Positions 15,535 to 23,250 of a stretch of 40,701 nt of DNA are shown one piece after another. A model generated the notes under the pieces. It saw only the letters and a program-made list of their open reading frames with translations, was not told where the DNA came from and made no database searches. The position numbers and the translations under genes are program-made. Position 1 is the first letter of the stretch, and each line of letters opens with the position of its first letter. The stretch is from Thermoanaerobacterales bacterium. Its GTDB lineage: Bacteria > Actinomycetota > Acidimicrobiia > Acidimicrobiales > JACDCH01. The stretch spans positions 1 through 40,701 of the forward strand of contig PKRH01000011.1 of assembly GCA_017577565.1 (NCBI GenBank), read 5' to 3'.

Positions 15535-16164
15535 TCAGGCGGCCCGCTCGAGCACCCAGTCGGTGACCAGGCGGGCGACGTGCGCCGTCGCCCCGGCGAG
15601 GAGGTGGTCGGCCATCGGCACGGTCGCGGTCGTGACGTCCGGCCAGCCCGCCGTCTCCCGCGCCACCCAGGCCGGCGGCGCGAACTGGTCGTGCTCGGGG
15701 ACGGCGACGAGCACCGGCCGGGTGTCGCCCAGACGGGGCCGGGGCGGGCCGGCGAAGCGGAACGGCGGCGCCACGGCCGCCCAGCCCGCGTGGCGCTCGT
15801 CGCCGACCGACAGGGCGACGTCGGCGCCGAACGAGTAGCCGACCAGGAACAGGGGCACGTCGCCACCGACCTCGGCGCCGAGGCGGTAGAGCGCGGCGAC
15901 GACGTCGGTCCGCTGGGCGGCGCCCTCGCCGTTCGCCGTGCGCGGCGTCGGGCGGAAGTCGAAGCGCAGGACGGCCACGCCCGCCCCGCCCAGGCCCCGG
16001 AAGAGGGCGTCGACGACCACGTTGCGGCGGTCGCCGCCGAGCGCCGGGTGGGGGTGGCAGACGACCGCGCCGGCCGTCGCGCCCGGTGGCACCCACAGGT
16101 CGGCGGCCAGCGTCACGCCGTCCGCGGTGAGGAGGGAGATCTCCTCGGCGGAGATGTGTGCCAC
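15535..16164 (-). CDS. alpha/beta hydrolase (dienelactone-hydrolase-like/serine esterase)
   Basis: A 209-residue alpha/beta hydrolase. VVCHPHPALGGDRRNVVV and AVLRFDFRPTPRT are the early core strands, GYSFGAD the nucleophile elbow (Ser at about residue 105), PEHDQFAPP supplies the acid and PMADHLLAG the His. The HPHPxxGG motif groups it with small actinobacterial hydrolases of unknown substrate (COG2945-like). The GTG at 16164 is chosen because TACCGT (16179-16174) lies 10 nt upstream and because translation further upstream enters the divergent GroES gene. It sits in the place between hisF and hisI. Confidence 0.85.
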   Translation of the reverse strand: MAHISAEEISLLTADGVTLAADLWVPPGATAGAVVCHPHPALGGDRRNVVVDALFRGLGGAGVAVLRFDFRPTPRTANGEGAAQRTDVVAALYRLGAEVGGDVPLFLVGYSFGADVALSVGDERHAGWAAVAPPFRFAGPPRPRLGDTRPVLVAVPEHDQFAPPAWVARETAGWPDVTTATVPMADHLLAGATAHVARLVTDWVLERAA

Positions 16165-16173
16165 GGAGGGCGC

Positions 16174-16183
16174 ACGGTAGCGT
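16174..16183. promoter_or_regulatory. overlapping divergent -10 boxes of the hydrolase and groES genes
   Basis: TACCGT (16179-16174, minus, 10 nt from GTG 16164) and TAGCGT (16178-16183, plus, 7 nt from GTG 16190) share the same TA step, so both polymerases would melt one site. Confidence 0.55.
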
Positions 16184-16189
16184 CGAAGT

Positions 16190-16564
16190 GTGCCCGAGCC
16201 AGCAACGACAGCCGAGGACGACGGCCGCCGGTCAGACAACAACAAGGGCGACAAGCTCGCCATCCAGATGCTGAACGACCGTGTGCTCGTGCGCCTCGAC
16301 AACCCCGACGGGGAGCGCAAGTCGAAGGGGGGCATCCTCATCCCCGCGACCGCGCAGATCTCCCGGCGCCTGGCGTGGGGCGAGGTGGTCGCCGTCGGCC
16401 CCAACGTGCGGGCGATGCAGGTCGGCGACCACGTGCTGTTCAACCCGGAGGACCGCTACGAGGTCGAGGTCCGGGGGGCCGACTACATCATCCTGCGCGA
16501 GCGCGACGTGCACGCGGTCGCCGCGAGCCGCCTCGCCGAGGCCTCGACGGGCCTCTACCTGTAG
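16190..16564 (+). CDS. GroES family co-chaperonin, orphan, with N-terminal extension
   Basis: A 124-residue GroES-fold protein. The family body starts at about residue 26 (IQMLNDRVLVRLD), continues with the mobile-loop region (SKGGILIPATAQISRRLAWGEV), VAVGP, and the later MQVGDHVLF and YIILRERDVHAV strands. An acidic/polar N-terminal extension of about 25 residues and a C-terminal tail (AEASTGLYL) are not part of normal 95-residue GroES. No groEL lies nearby. GTG at 16190 is 7 nt after TAGCGT (16178-16183). Whether it caps a chaperonin is unknown; a specialised or non-canonical GroES role is possible. Confidence 0.85.
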   Translation: MPEPATTAEDDGRRSDNNKGDKLAIQMLNDRVLVRLDNPDGERKSKGGILIPATAQISRRLAWGEVVAVGPNVRAMQVGDHVLFNPEDRYEVEVRGADYIILRERDVHAVAASRLAEASTGLYL

Positions 16565-16600
16565 GCCGGCGGCGAGTTCCGGCCCGCCCGGGCCGGGCCG

Positions 16601-16606
16601 TAGCAT
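16601..16606 (+). promoter_or_regulatory. -10 box of hisI-trpE
   Basis: TAGCAT, 7 nt before GTG 16613. Confidence 0.55.
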
Positions 16607-16612
16607 GGCCGG

Positions 16613-16981
16613 GTGACCAGCACGCCGACCCCCATCCCCGTCGTCGACGAGCAGCTCGAGCGCATCCGCTTCGACGAGCGCGGCCTGGTCCCGGCGATCG
16701 TCCAGGACGCCACCACCCGCGAGGTGCTGATGATGGCGTGGATGAACGCCGAGACCCTCCGGCTGACGCTGCGGGAGGGGCGGACGGTGTTCTGGAGCCG
16801 CAGCCGCCAGGAGGTGTGGCGGAAGGGCGAGACGTCGGGCGAGGTGCAGCTCGTGCGCAGCGCCCACTACGACTGCGACGGCGACACCCTGCTCTTCCTC
16901 GTCGACCAGCAGGGCGGCGGCGCCTGCCACACCGGCAACCGCTCGTGCTTCTTCCGGGCCTTCGGGCCCGAGGGCGACTGA
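16613..16981 (+). CDS. hisI: phosphoribosyl-AMP cyclohydrolase
   Basis: Opens the adenine ring of PR-AMP in step 3 of histidine synthesis; zinc enzyme. The 122-residue product has LMMAWMNAET, FWSRSRQEVWRKGETSG, the metal-binding HYDCDGDTLLF (Asp87, Asp89, Asp91 and Cys88) and CHTGNRSCFF (Cys105 and Cys112). There is no fused HisE domain. The GTG at 16613 lies 7 nt after TAGCAT (16601-16606). It is followed by trpE after 8 bp, so histidine and tryptophan genes share a transcript. Confidence 0.95.
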   Translation: MTSTPTPIPVVDEQLERIRFDERGLVPAIVQDATTREVLMMAWMNAETLRLTLREGRTVFWSRSRQEVWRKGETSGEVQLVRSAHYDCDGDTLLFLVDQQGGGACHTGNRSCFFRAFGPEGD

Positions 16982-16989
16982 GCGGGGCC

Positions 16990-18528
16990 GTGGTCCGGCC
17001 GTCGCTCGACGAGTTCCGGTCGCTCGCCCGCACGCACACCGTCATCCCGGTGTGGCGGGAGCTGCTCGCCGACCTGACCACCCCCGTCTCCGCCTACCTC
17101 CGCCTCGTGGGCGACGGCACCGGCTTCCTGCTCGAGTCGGTCGAGCACGGCGAGTCCCGGTGGAGCCGGTGGAGCTTCGTGGGCCGCAACCCGCTGGCCA
17201 CGCTGACCGCCCGGGGCCTGGACGTCGAGGTCGTCGGCACCGTGCCGCCGACGGTGCCCCGCGACCGCGGCATCCTCGCCGCGCTCGAGGCCCTGCTGGG
17301 CGCCTGGCACGCCCCCTCGCTGCCCGACCTGCCCCCGCTGCACGGCGGGGTGCTCGGGTACCTCGGCTACGACGTCGTGCGCGAGGTCGAGCACCTGCCG
17401 GACGTGCCGGCCGACGACCTCGGCCACCCCGACGCCGTCGTGTCGGTGATCGGGCAGCTGGCCGCCTACGACCACTGGCGCCAGCGGGCCGTCCTCGTCG
17501 AGAACGTGCTCGTCCCGCCGGGCGCCGGCGAGGACGAGCTGGCGTCGCTCTACGCGGCGGCGGTCGAGCGCCTGGAGCAGCTGGCCCTCGACGGCGCCCG
17601 GCCGATCGACGAGCCGCTGGTCGAGCCGCCCGCCGGTGACGAGCCGCTGCCCGAGGTCCGCTCGACCATGGGCTCCGACGCCTACCGCCGGGCGGTCGAG
17701 GTGGCCCGCGAGCACATCCTCGCGGGCGACATCTTCCAGGTGGTCCTCGCCCAGCGCTTCGACTTCGACCTCGACGCCGACCCCTTCGACGTCTACCGGG
17801 TCCTGCGGCAGGTCAACCCCAGCCCCTACATGTACTTCGTGCGCCAGCCCGGGCTGAGCCTGGTCGGCTCGTCGCCGGAGCCGCTGGTGCGGGTCACCGA
17901 CGGGCGGGTGGTCTCCCGGCCGATCGCCGGCACCCGGCGGCGGGGCGCGACCGACGAGGAGGACGCCCGCCTGGCCGCCGAGCTGCGCGAGCACCCCAAG
18001 GAGGTCGCCGAGCACGTCATGCTCGTCGACCTGGCCCGCAACGACCTGGGCCGGGTCGTGCGCTTCGGCACGGCCCGGGTCGAGGAGTACCTGACCCTCG
18101 AGCGCTACAGCCACGTCATGCACCTGACCTCGCAGGTGGCCGGCGACCTCGCCCCGGGGCGGACGGCGATCGACGTGCTGCGGGCGACGCTGCCGGCCGG
18201 CACGGTGTCGGGCGCGCCGAAGGTGCGGGCCATGCAGATCATCGACGAGCTCGAGCCCACGAAGCGGGGCCCCTACGCCGGCGTCGTCGGCTACCTGGAC
18301 TTCTCCGGCAACGTCGACACGGCCATCGCCATCCGGACGATGGTCGTCGACGACGCCGGCCGGGCGTCGGTCCAGGCCGGGGCCGGCATCGTGGCCGACT
18401 CGGTGCCCGAGCACGAGGACCTCGAGTGCCGCAACAAGGCCCGGGCGCTGCTGGCCGCCGTGCCCGCGGCCCGGCGCATGACCGCCACCCGGCGGCGGGC
18501 GACCGGCCGTCAGTCGGCCTCGGCGTAG
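16990..18528 (+). CDS. trpE: anthranilate synthase component I
   Basis: Converts chorismate to anthranilate with ammonia from TrpG; first step of tryptophan synthesis. The 512-residue product has the feedback-binding LLES motif at about residue 50 (GFLLESVEHGESRWSRWSF), HGGVLGYLGYD, and a C-terminal chorismate-binding domain with HILAGDIFQVVLAQRF, NPSPYMYF, PIAGTRRRG, VMLVDLARNDLGRV, LPAGTVSGAPKVRAMQIID and GPYAGVVGY. The GTG start is 8 nt past the hisI stop, with GCGGGG as a weak ribosome site. The last 19 bases overlap the convergent NuoF-like gene. No trpG or trpD is in the window. Confidence 0.95.
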   Translation: MVRPSLDEFRSLARTHTVIPVWRELLADLTTPVSAYLRLVGDGTGFLLESVEHGESRWSRWSFVGRNPLATLTARGLDVEVVGTVPPTVPRDRGILAALEALLGAWHAPSLPDLPPLHGGVLGYLGYDVVREVEHLPDVPADDLGHPDAVVSVIGQLAAYDHWRQRAVLVENVLVPPGAGEDELASLYAAAVERLEQLALDGARPIDEPLVEPPAGDEPLPEVRSTMGSDAYRRAVEVAREHILAGDIFQVVLAQRFDFDLDADPFDVYRVLRQVNPSPYMYFVRQPGLSLVGSSPEPLVRVTDGRVVSRPIAGTRRRGATDEEDARLAAELREHPKEVAEHVMLVDLARNDLGRVVRFGTARVEEYLTLERYSHVMHLTSQVAGDLAPGRTAIDVLRATLPAGTVSGAPKVRAMQIIDELEPTKRGPYAGVVGYLDFSGNVDTAIAIRTMVVDDAGRASVQAGAGIVADSVPEHEDLECRNKARALLAAVPAARRMTATRRRATGRQSASA

Positions 18529-19913
18529 GTCCAGTCGGGCTGCTTGCGGGCCTGGCTGCCGTCGTAGGTCGCCACGCCGTCGGCCAGGTCGAGCAGCTTG
18601 GGCAGCAGGAAGCCCCGGGACGGCGGCGGCGAGCCGGCCAGCGCCTCGTTCACCTCGTCGGCGAAGGCGGACAGGATGCTGCCGACGACCCGCTGCTCCT
18701 GGACCGGCAGGTAGCAGCGGTTGCCGTCGGTGACCGTGCGCAGGCGGTAGGCGACGGTCTCGACGTCGTCGGTCGTGGCGGCGCCCGACAGCAGGAGGTC
18801 GAGCCCGTCGGTCACGGCGCCGCACCCCAGCTTGCAGGCCGGGCACTGGCCGCAGGACTCGACGTAGAGGAAGCGGGACACCGCCCGGGCGACCTCGAGC
18901 ATCGAGGTGGTGTCGTCGAGGACGAGGAAGCCGGCCGCGCCCATGCCGGAGCCGATCGACTCGAAGCCCTCGTAGCTGCAGGGGACGTCGAGCTGGTCGG
19001 CGGTGACGACCGGGTTGGCGACCCCCGGCAGCACGGCCTTGATCGTGCGCCCGGGCGGGACGCCGCCGCCCACCCGCTCGATCACCTCGCGCAGGGGCGT
19101 GCCCAGCTCGACCTCCCCGACGCCCGGGCGGACGACGTCGCCGACGACGGTGGCGACCACGATGCCGGGCGAGCGCTCGGTGCCCAGCCGCCGGTGCCAC
19201 TCGGGCCCCCGGGCGAGGATGCGGCTGACCGTGGCCAGGGTCTCGACGTTGTTGACCACGGTCGGGTTGGAGGCCGCGAACTCGGTGGCGACGCCGCCGG
19301 GCGACGCGCTCCAGCCCGCTTGGGGCACGGTGGCGAACAGGCCGTGGATGTAGGGCGGCACGTTGCGGGGCATGGGCGGCTCGCCCTCGATGACCTGCAG
19401 CAGCCCGGTCTCCTCGCCGAAGAGGTAGTGGTCGGGGCCCAGCACCACCTGCACCGGGACGTCGAGGAGCCCGGCGGCGGCCATCTCGTCGATCGCGGTC
19501 GCCAGCCGGCGGGCCTCGGTCTCGAAGCGCTCCTTGACGCCGATGAAGGCCCGCTCGGCCCCCACGGCGAAGGCGGCGATGGCCACGCCCTCGACGACCG
19601 CGTAGGGGTTGGCCCGGATGATCGCCCGGTCCTTGAAGGTGGCGGGCTCGCCCTCGGCGCCGTTGCACACGACGAAGGCCCGGTTGGCACCGTCCCCCTC
19701 GTCGGCGGCGACGGCGTCGCGCACCGACTGCCACTTGCGCCCGGTCGGGAACCCGGCCCCGCCCCGCCCGCGGAGCCCCGACAGGATGACCTCCTGGATC
19801 GTGGCCCCCGGGCCCAGCTCCCTCGCCCGGTGCAACCCCGCGAGGCCGCCCCGGGCCTCGTGGTCGGCCAGGTCGGCCACCGGCGGGTCGGCGAGGAGGA
19901 TCGGCTCGTCCAT
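18510..19913 (-). CDS. solitary NuoF-like NADH:quinone oxidoreductase 51-kDa family flavoprotein
   Basis: A 467-residue homologue of complex I subunit NuoF / hydrogenase HoxF-type flavoproteins. It has the NADH/FMN motif RGRGGAGFPTGRKW (residues 48-61), CNGAEGEPATFKDR (family form CNADEGEPGTFKDR), FGEETGLLQVIEGE, NNVETLA, an SLBB-like section (GVVRPGVGEVELGTPL) and the cluster motif SCGQCPACKLG (about 352-361). The fourth cluster Cys appears as GNRCYLP, not the usual TICALG. No NuoE, NuoG or other complex I gene is adjacent, so the electron acceptor is unknown. The ATG at 19913 lies 7 nt after CAGGAT (19925-19920). Divergent from ygfZ. Confidence 0.85.
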   Translation of the reverse strand: MDEPILLADPPVADLADHEARGGLAGLHRARELGPGATIQEVILSGLRGRGGAGFPTGRKWQSVRDAVAADEGDGANRAFVVCNGAEGEPATFKDRAIIRANPYAVVEGVAIAAFAVGAERAFIGVKERFETEARRLATAIDEMAAAGLLDVPVQVVLGPDHYLFGEETGLLQVIEGEPPMPRNVPPYIHGLFATVPQAGWSASPGGVATEFAASNPTVVNNVETLATVSRILARGPEWHRRLGTERSPGIVVATVVGDVVRPGVGEVELGTPLREVIERVGGGVPPGRTIKAVLPGVANPVVTADQLDVPCSYEGFESIGSGMGAAGFLVLDDTTSMLEVARAVSRFLYVESCGQCPACKLGCGAVTDGLDLLLSGAATTDDVETVAYRLRTVTDGNRCYLPVQEQRVVGSILSAFADEVNEALAGSPPPSRGFLLPKLLDLADGVATYDGSQARKQPDWTYAEAD

Positions 19914-19919
19914 GCGCCC

Positions 19920-19988
19920 ATCCTGACCGCTGGACCGCCGGTCGTGCCGTGACATCCGTGACGCAGCGCGCCCGCGTGCTGCCACACT
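19920..19988. promoter_or_regulatory. divergent promoters of the NuoF-like gene and ygfZ
   Basis: CAGGAT (19925-19920, minus) is 7 nt from ATG 19913; CACACT (19983-19988, plus) is 7 nt from ATG 19995. Both are weaker CANNNT forms. Confidence 0.4.
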
Positions 19989-19994
19989 GGCGTC

Positions 19995-20882
19995 ATGTCC
20001 GCCGACCCGACCGCCGTCGACCTCCGCACCACCCTCGGCGCCGTCGAGCTGCCGCGCGACGTGGTCCGGGTCGCGGGGCCGGACGCCGTCGACTACCTGC
20101 AGGGCCAGCTCAGCCAGGACGTCGCCGCCCTGGGGCCCGGCGAGGCGGCCTGGAGCTTCCTGCTGCAGCCCACCGGCAAGGTCGACGCCTGGCTGCGGGT
20201 CACCCGGACCGGCGACGACGAGCTCGTCCTGGACGTCGACGCCGGCCACGGCGAGGCCGTGGTCGCCCGGCTGCGCCGGTTCCTGCTGCGCACGAAGGCC
20301 GACGTCGACCCGCTGCCGTGGCGGGCGGTCGCGCTGCGGGGGCCGGGCGCCGACCGCGTCGAGGGCCTGACCGGGCTGGTCGTGCCGACCTGGCCGGGCG
20401 TCGAGGGTGTCGACGCCCTCGGCGAGGACGTGGCCCCGCCCGACGGCGTGGCCCGGGCCACCGCCGCCGACCTCGCGTCGCTGCGGGTGCGGGCGGGCGT
20501 CCCGGCCATGGGCGCGGAGCTGACGGCCTCGACGATCCCCGCCGAGGTCGGCCGGCACGTCCTCGGCGCGTCGGTCAGCTTCACCAAGGGCTGCTACACG
20601 GGGCAGGAGCTGGTGGCCCGCATCGACAGCCGGGGCGGCAACGTGCCCCGCCAGGTGCGCGGCCTGGTCGTCCGGGCCGGCGCCGGCGTGGCGCCCGGCG
20701 CCGCGGTCGTCGTGGGCGGCGACGAGGTGGGCACCGTCACCTCCGTCGCCCCCGCCCCGGGCGGCGGCACCGTCGCCCTGGCGCTGGTCAAGCGGGCGGT
20801 CACCCCGCCGGCCGCCGGTGAGGTCCGGGTCGAGGACGGCACCGTGGCGGCCGAGGTCGTGGCCGTGCCGTTCGAGGGGTAG
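19995..20882 (+). CDS. ygfZ: YgfZ/GcvT-fold folate-binding protein
   Basis: A 295-residue member of the tetrahydrofolate-binding YgfZ family (COG0354), which supports synthesis or repair of iron-sulfur clusters. The family-defining motif KGCYTGQE is at about residues 198-205, preceded by SVSFT and followed by VARIDSRGGNVPRQVRGL. DYLQGQLSQDVAAL near residue 35 and LLQPTGKVDAWLRV are also typical; a glycine-cleavage T protein would be longer and lack this Cys motif. The ATG at 19995 lies 7 nt after CACACT (19983-19988), a weak -10. The divergent neighbour is a predicted iron-sulfur flavoprotein, a possible client (inference). Confidence 0.9.
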   Translation: MSADPTAVDLRTTLGAVELPRDVVRVAGPDAVDYLQGQLSQDVAALGPGEAAWSFLLQPTGKVDAWLRVTRTGDDELVLDVDAGHGEAVVARLRRFLLRTKADVDPLPWRAVALRGPGADRVEGLTGLVVPTWPGVEGVDALGEDVAPPDGVARATAADLASLRVRAGVPAMGAELTASTIPAEVGRHVLGASVSFTKGCYTGQELVARIDSRGGNVPRQVRGLVVRAGAGVAPGAAVVVGGDEVGTVTSVAPAPGGGTVALALVKRAVTPPAAGEVRVEDGTVAAEVVAVPFEG

Positions 20883-20892
20883 GGGGCGCGGG

Positions 20893-21402
20893 GTGTCGAC
20901 GGGGGAGCGGTCCCTCTACGAGGTGCTGGGCGTGCCGCCCCACGCCAGCGCCGAGGAGATCCGGGCCGCGTACCGCCGGGCGGCCCGGCGGCACCACCCC
21001 GACGCGGGCGGCGACCCCCGCCGCATGTCCGACCTCAACGCCGCCTGGCGGGTGCTGGGCGACCCCGTCCGGCGCGCCCGCTACGACCGCGAGCTGGCGG
21101 CCCGGCCGGCCCGCCCCGCGGGCCCGCCGCCCGCGGCCGGGCCGCCCCCGGGGGCGGGCGTGGGGCCCGACCTGCTGGCCGACCTGCTCGACGACCGCCC
21201 GCTCCGGCCGACCCGCCCGCTCGAGGGGTGGTGGGCCATGCTGCCCCCGGCCACCCTGGTGGCCGCCTGCCTGGCGCTGGCCGGGGCCTTCGTCTTCACC
21301 GCGCCCGGGCTGCTGGCGCTGTTCGGCGGGCTGCTCGTCCTGTCGCTCGGCCTCTTCGTGCTGGCGCCCCTGCGGGCCATGACGAGGCGGGACGACCCGT
21401 GA
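20893..21402 (+). CDS. J-domain protein with C-terminal membrane hairpin
   Basis: A 169-residue protein with an N-terminal J domain (about residues 6-68): SLYEVLGVPPHASAEEIRAAYRRAARRHHPDAGGD includes the HPD tripeptide needed to stimulate DnaK ATPase. A Pro/Ala/Gly-rich linker (70-95) follows, and two hydrophobic helices (about 115-160) end in MTRRDDP. It is probably a membrane-anchored DnaK recruiter. GTG start at 20893, with AGGGGG 6 nt before it; 10 bp after ygfZ, so likely co-transcribed. Confidence 0.82.
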   Translation: MSTGERSLYEVLGVPPHASAEEIRAAYRRAARRHHPDAGGDPRRMSDLNAAWRVLGDPVRRARYDRELAARPARPAGPPPAAGPPPGAGVGPDLLADLLDDRPLRPTRPLEGWWAMLPPATLVAACLALAGAFVFTAPGLLALFGGLLVLSLGLFVLAPLRAMTRRDDP

Positions 21403-21410
21403 CGGGCGAG

Positions 21411-21416
21411 TAGGGT
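21411..21416 (+). promoter_or_regulatory. -10 box of the ABM gene and trp run
   Basis: TAGGGT, 8 nt before GTG 21424. Confidence 0.5.
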
Positions 21417-21423
21417 CGCCCAG

Positions 21424-21735
21424 GTGTCTGCCGTCACGTACGTGGTGAAGCTCACGGCCGCCGAGGGCAAGCGCGACGAGGCCCTGGCCGTGCTGGGGAA
21501 GCTCGTCGACGCCGCCCAGGGGGAGCCGGGCACGGTGCAGTACGTCATGCACACCGACAGCACCGACCCCAACGCCATCTGGTTCTACGAGGTGTACGCC
21601 GACGAGGCCGCCTTCCAGGCCCACGCGGGCAGCTCGGCGATGGCCGAGGCCATGGGGGCGCTGGGCGGGCTGCTCGGCGGGCCGCCCGACATGCGCAAGC
21701 TCGAGGTCGTGGCCCACAAGGGCTTCCCGGCCTGA
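21424..21735 (+). CDS. putative quinol monooxygenase / ABM domain protein
   Basis: A 103-residue antibiotic-biosynthesis-monooxygenase (ABM) fold protein, a small ferredoxin-like dimer. YVVKLTAAEGKRDEALAVLGKLVDAA, EPGTVQYVMHTDSTDPNAIWFYEVYADEAAFQAHAGS follow the family pattern (compare YgiN). The reaction is not predictable; quinol oxidation is the best-known activity. GTG at 21424 lies 8 nt after TAGGGT (21411-21416), which overlaps the region just past the J-domain stop. It is followed by trpC after 17 bp and is probably the first gene of the trpCFBA transcript. Confidence 0.82.
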   Translation: MSAVTYVVKLTAAEGKRDEALAVLGKLVDAAQGEPGTVQYVMHTDSTDPNAIWFYEVYADEAAFQAHAGSSAMAEAMGALGGLLGGPPDMRKLEVVAHKGFPA

Positions 21736-21752
21736 GGGGGCGCCGGCCGGCG

Positions 21753-22568
21753 ATGGGCACGTACCTCGACCGCATCCTCGCCGCCCACCGGGCCCGGGCC
21801 GCGGCGGACGACCGGCCGGTGGGCGAACTGGTGGCCCGGGCGCGGGCCGAGCCCCCGGCTCGGGGGTTCGCGGCCGCGCTGCGGGCGGCCGGCGGCGTCG
21901 GGGTCGTCGCCGAGGTGAAGCGCCGCTCGCCGTCGAAGGGCGACCTGGCCCCCGACCTCGACCCGGCGGCCCTGGCCCGCGCCTACGAGGCGGGCGGCGC
22001 GACGTGCCTGTCGGTGCTCACCGACCGCGACTTCTTCGCCGGCTCGCCCGACGACCTGCGGGCGGCCCGGGCCGCCACCGGGCTGCCCGTGCTGCGCAAG
22101 GACTTCACGGTGTCGCCGGCGGACGTCTGCGACGCCCGCCTGATGGGCGCCGACGCCGTGCTGCTCATCGTCGCCGCCCTCGACGACGACGAGCTGGCCG
22201 AGCTGCACCGGCTGGCGCTCGACGTGGGGCTCGACGCCCTGGTCGAGGTCCACGACGAGGCGGAGCTGGAGCGGGCGCTCGCCGTCGGGGCGACGCTCGT
22301 CGGGGTCAACCAGCGCGACCTCGTCACCTTCGAGGTCGACCACGAGCGGGCGGTCCGGGTGGCCCGGGCCATGCCGGCGGGTGTGGTCCGGGTGGCCGAG
22401 TCGGGCATCCGGGGCCCCGACGACGTCGCCGCGCTGGCCGACGCCGGGTTCGACGCCGTGCTCGTCGGCGAGTCGCTGGTCACGTCCGGCGACCCCGCGA
22501 CCGCCGTCGCCGCCCTGCGGGCGGCCGGGGCGCGCGCCGGCGCCCGGCCCGGGGGAGCGGATCGGTAG
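21753..22568 (+). CDS. trpC: indole-3-glycerol phosphate synthase
   Basis: Cyclises CdRP to indole-3-glycerol phosphate with loss of CO2 and water. The 271-residue barrel protein has GVVAEVKRRSPSKGDL (catalytic Lys region), LSVLTDRDFFAGS, LPVLRKDF, DAVLLIVAAL, LVEVHDEAELERAL, GVNQRDL and AESGIRGPDDV, all as in TrpC. The ATG at 21753 has no good ribosome site; GAGGGGG is about 12 nt upstream. First pathway gene of trpC-trpF-trpB-trpA. Confidence 0.95.
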   Translation: MGTYLDRILAAHRARAAADDRPVGELVARARAEPPARGFAAALRAAGGVGVVAEVKRRSPSKGDLAPDLDPAALARAYEAGGATCLSVLTDRDFFAGSPDDLRAARAATGLPVLRKDFTVSPADVCDARLMGADAVLLIVAALDDDELAELHRLALDVGLDALVEVHDEAELERALAVGATLVGVNQRDLVTFEVDHERAVRVARAMPAGVVRVAESGIRGPDDVAALADAGFDAVLVGESLVTSGDPATAVAALRAAGARAGARPGGADR

Positions 22569-22571
22569 CCT
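22566..22571 (+). promoter_or_regulatory. possible internal promoter for trpF
   Basis: TAGCCT, 8 nt before ATG 22579; its TAG is the trpC stop codon, so chance is not excluded. Confidence 0.35.
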
Positions 22572-22578
22572 GCGCTCG

Positions 22579-23250
22579 ATGTTCGTCAAGGTGTGCGGCG
22601 TCACGTCCGAGGAGGACGCCCTGCTGGTCGTGGCCATGGGCGCCGACGCCGTGGGCTTCGTCTTCGCGCCGTCGCCCCGCCAGATCGCGCCGCAGCGGGC
22701 CGCCGAGATCGCCCGGCGCCTGCCGTCCGAGATCGTCACCGTCGGCGTGTTCCGGGACGATGCCCGCGACCGGGTCGTCGAGGTCGCGCACGCCGCCGGG
22801 CTGCGGGCCGTCCAGCTCCACGGCAACGAGTCGCCGGCCGACACCCACTGGATCCGCCAGCGGGTGCCGCTGCTCATCAAGGCGTTCCCGGCCGGCGACC
22901 CCCGCCTCGACCAGGCCGACGAGTACGCGGCCGACGCCTTCCTCGTCGACTCGCCCACGCCGGGCTCGGGCGAGGTGTTCGACTGGTCGCTGGCCGAGGG
23001 GGCGCCGGCGCACCGGCGCATCATCCTGGCCGGCGGCCTGACGCCGGAGAACGTCGGTGACGCGGTGCGCGTCGTGCGCCCGTGGGGCGTCGACGTGGCC
23101 TCCGGCGTCGAGTCGGCGCCGGGGCGCAAGGACCCCAGCAAGGTCCGGGCGTTCGTCGAGGCCGCCCGGGCCGCCGAGCCGCCACCGCGCCCGCCCCGGG
23201 GCGACCCCGACGACCGCCCCTTCGACTGGATGCTCGACGAGCGGCTGTGA
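22579..23250 (+). CDS. trpF: phosphoribosylanthranilate isomerase TrpF
   Basis: Amadori rearrangement of phosphoribosylanthranilate to CdRP. The 223-residue product has MFVKVCGVTSEEDALLV (catalytic Cys in KVCGVT), AVGFVFAPSPRQI, LRAVQLHGNES, the second catalytic Asp in AFLVDSPT, and ILAGGLTPENV plus VDVASGVESAPGRKD at the C-terminus. A C-terminal tail of about 25 residues is Pro-rich. Its presence is notable because many actinobacteria lack trpF and use PriA. The ATG lies 8 nt after TAGCCT (22566-22571), whose TAG is also the trpC stop. Confidence 0.95.
   Translation: MFVKVCGVTSEEDALLVVAMGADAVGFVFAPSPRQIAPQRAAEIARRLPSEIVTVGVFRDDARDRVVEVAHAAGLRAVQLHGNESPADTHWIRQRVPLLIKAFPAGDPRLDQADEYAADAFLVDSPTPGSGEVFDWSLAEGAPAHRRIILAGGLTPENVGDAVRVVRPWGVDVASGVESAPGRKDPSKVRAFVEAARAAEPPPRPPRGDPDDRPFDWMLDERL

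Noticed and set aside
15580..16989. Long upstream extension of the trpE frame
   Set aside because: The frame is open for 1.4 kb but runs through the hydrolase, groES and hisI genes; trpE homology begins at GTG 16990.
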